A stretch of 64,000 nt of DNA from Caryophanales bacterium UBA4100. Lineage in GTDB: Bacteria > Bacillota > Bacilli > Paenibacillales > UBA4045. The notes beneath the pieces were generated by a model, which did no database searches, was not told where the DNA came from, and saw only the letters and a list, made by a program, of their open reading frames with translations. A program made the translations under genes and the position numbers. The DNA is taken from positions 3,442 to 67,441 of the forward strand of contig DFXU01000007.1 of assembly GCA_002383285.1 (NCBI GenBank), in the 5' to 3' direction. Below, piece by piece: positions 62,341 to 64,000 of the stretch. The number at the start of each line of letters is the position of its first letter. Position 1 is the stretch's first letter.

Positions 62341-64000
62341 ATGGCATTAGATGGTCTAGTCACACATGCATTAGTCGAACAACTTCAACTGCTCTCCGGA
62401 GCCAAAATAAATAAGATTCACCAACCGTCCCCCTACGATGTCATTCTCAATATCCGTTATCAAGGGCAGAACGGTAGGTTATTGCTCTCAGCGAACCCTA
62501 CTTATCCACGGCTGCATCTATCGGAGCATTCATTCATCAATCCAATGGAAGCTCCAATGTTCTGTATGCTCCTGCGTAAGCATTGTGAGAACGGAACGAT
62601 AGATCGTATTGAACAGATTGGATCTGAACGAATAATCCATATCCTCATTAATCACCGAGATGAGCTTGGTGATATCCGAGCTAAGGTAATCGTCATTGAG
62701 CTTATGGGGCGCCATAGTAATATTATCCTCCTAGATCCAATAACGCAGACCATTCTAGATGGTATTCAGCACGTTACTCCAGCTATTAGCTCTCATCGGA
62801 TCGTCATGCCAGGAAGTCGTTATGTGGACCCGCCTGATCAGTTAAAGGGCGACCCGCTGCTAACTAGCAAGGAGCAATTCATCCTAGATATGTCCAAGCG
62901 TTTGAATCAACAGACTAGTCCAGATCTTGAGAAACAAGGAAATCTGGAAGAGCTTATGAATTCAGATGACCGGCAACCCCAGCTGGAATTATCGCCAGTT
63001 ATTAAGGATGCTCAATTCTGGTTACAAGCCATCGTGAATGGCTATACGGGGATAAGTCCATTAATTGCAAGGGAGCTCGTCCATCGATGCACTATCACGC
63101 TAGAGCAATCTCAGCAGAAGCTCATAGATACCGACGAATCAGTAGTGCTTAGAGCACTAGGGAATCATTTTGCAGAGCTTATGAGTCAGATTATGAATAA
63201 TACCGTTATTCCGAATATCGTGACGCTTCCCTCGGGGAAATCAAGTTTTTCAATTACTGAGCTTAGTCACTTGACTGGTACCGTTGTTATCTATTCGACG
63301 ATCAGCGAATGTTTAGAGGCATTCTATGGGAATAAAGCAGAGCGTGATACCGTCAAGCAGAGAGTAACTGATCTATGGAAGCTTATACAGAATAATAAGG
63401 CCAAGAATATATCAAAGCTAGAAAAGCTGCAGGATACGATTGATGATGCCAAGGATGCAGATCGATATCGAATCTTAGGAGAACTATTGACCGCCTCTAT
63501 GCATCTCATTCAGCGAGGTGACAAACAGATTGAAGTGCTCAATTATTATGATGAGAATCAAGCAATGATCATGATCCCATTGGACCCACAGCTCTCACCG
63601 TCTGACAATGCACAGCGTTACTTCAAGAAGTATAGTAAGATGAAGAACAGTATTGTAACCGTTGAGGAGCAATTAATGGCTACACGCCTGGAAATCGTAT
63701 ATATGGATACCCTGCTTCAACAGCTAGGAATAGCGACTATGGCAGATATCGGAGAAATTCGTGAGGAGCTAGTGGAGCAAGGTTATCTTCGCCATCGCGG
63801 GAAACAACTTAAGAAGAAGAAGAAGAAAAACGATAAACCAACACTCACATGCTTCACCTCTTCCGAAGGTATCCCGATTTATGTGGGAAAGAACAATATA
63901 CAGAATGAGTATGTTACGAATAAGTTAGCTCAATCTTCAGATACTTGGCTCCATACCAAGGATATTCCGGGCTCTCACGTAGTCATTCGGAGCACCCAGT
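62341..64000 (+). CDS. rqcH: Ribosome quality-control protein RqcH (NFACT family), 5' part only
   Basis: Rqc2 homologue that recruits tRNA-Ala to stalled 50S subunits and adds C-terminal alanine tails; also annotated as fibronectin-binding protein (FbpA/YloA). ATG at 62341, with TTAGGAG upstream; about 553 residues are in the window and the frame runs off the right end. NFACT-N is MALDGLVTHALVEQL to IKVIVIELMGRHSNIIL; the coiled-coil middle and a Lys-rich KKLKKKKKKN stretch follow; the last residues KDIPGSHVVIRS begin the NFACT-R domain. Divergent from yloB. Confidence 0.96.
   Translation, partial: MALDGLVTHALVEQLQLLSGAKINKIHQPSPYDVILNIRYQGQNGRLLLSANPTYPRLHLSEHSFINPMEAPMFCMLLRKHCENGTIDRIEQIGSERIIHILINHRDELGDIRAKVIVIELMGRHSNIILLDPITQTILDGIQHVTPAISSHRIVMPGSRYVDPPDQLKGDPLLTSKEQFILDMSKRLNQQTSPDLEKQGNLEELMNSDDRQPQLELSPVIKDAQFWLQAIVNGYTGISPLIARELVHRCTITLEQSQQKLIDTDESVVLRALGNHFAELMSQIMNNTVIPNIVTLPSGKSSFSITELSHLTGTVVIYSTISECLEAFYGNKAERDTVKQRVTDLWKLIQNNKAKNISKLEKLQDTIDDAKDADRYRILGELLTASMHLIQRGDKQIEVLNYYDENQAMIMIPLDPQLSPSDNAQRYFKKYSKMKNSIVTVEEQLMATRLEIVYMDTLLQQLGIATMADIGEIREELVEQGYLRHRGKQLKKKKKKNDKPTLTCFTSSEGIPIYVGKNNIQNEYVTNKLAQSSDTWLHTKDIPGSHVVIRSTQ

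Overview
The window is a chromosomal core segment of an endospore-forming, low-to-mid GC Firmicute, most likely of the Paenibacillaceae (Paenibacillus/Cohnella type). This rests on gene order (rpmF-fapR-plsX-fabH-fabD-fabG-acpP-fabF-rnc-smc-ftsY-ylxM-ffh-rpsP-khpA-rimM-trmD, and remA-gmk-rpoZ-coaBC-priA-def-fmt-rsmB-rlmN-prpC-prkC-rsgA-rpe-spoVM), on sporulation genes (spoVM, ylbJ, a SpoVIF-like gene) and on strong Shine-Dalgarno sequences with many TTG/GTG starts. No rRNA, tRNA, CRISPR array, phage or intact insertion sequence was seen. Most genes lie on the minus strand.

Layout. 1-17 kb: translation, SRP and fatty-acid synthesis genes read leftwards, with a FapR operator in front of fapR, a consensus sigma-A promoter in front of DUF177-rpmF, a 61-63 bp tandem repeat between ffh and rpsP, and a three-tier hairpin between rnc and smc. 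17-21.5 kb: ylbL protease, ylbJ, coaD, rsmD, then a structured RNA candidate of about 165 nt with its own promoter and terminator, followed by a small unknown protein gene. 21.5-35.7 kb: accessory region with an IlvD/Edd-type dehydratase, a TPP-riboswitch-controlled transport operon (thiY, thiamine-binding protein, thiX, thiZ, a TatD-type hydrolase), a run of four nucleotidase/phosphatase-type genes plus a methyltransferase, an RlmL-like methyltransferase, and an SDR dehydrogenase with its GntR regulator. 35.7-43.8 kb: glpX, a DUF2062 protein, a SpoVIF-like gene, recG, degV/fakB, fakA, rpmB, the 26-codon spoVM gene and rpe. 43.8-64 kb: rsgA, prkC, prpC, rlmN, rsmB, fmt, def, priA, coaBC, rpoZ, gmk and remA as one long operon; then dapF with a bifunctional homocysteine methyltransferase/MTHFR, the P-type ATPase yloB, and the 5' part of rqcH on the plus strand.

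Functional threads. fapR to acpP/fabF is the membrane-lipid operon. rnc-smc-ftsY-ffh joins RNA processing, chromosome organisation and protein targeting. rlmN, rsmB, fmt, def and rsgA mature ribosomes and nascent proteins, next to the PrkC/PrpC signalling pair. degV/fakB and fakA form a fatty-acid kinase system beside recG. The best candidates for undescribed biology are the structured RNA at 20.77-20.93 kb, the rnc-smc hairpin, the TatD-type enzyme coupled to the pyrimidine transporter, and the HAD gene whose only plausible start codon is ATC.
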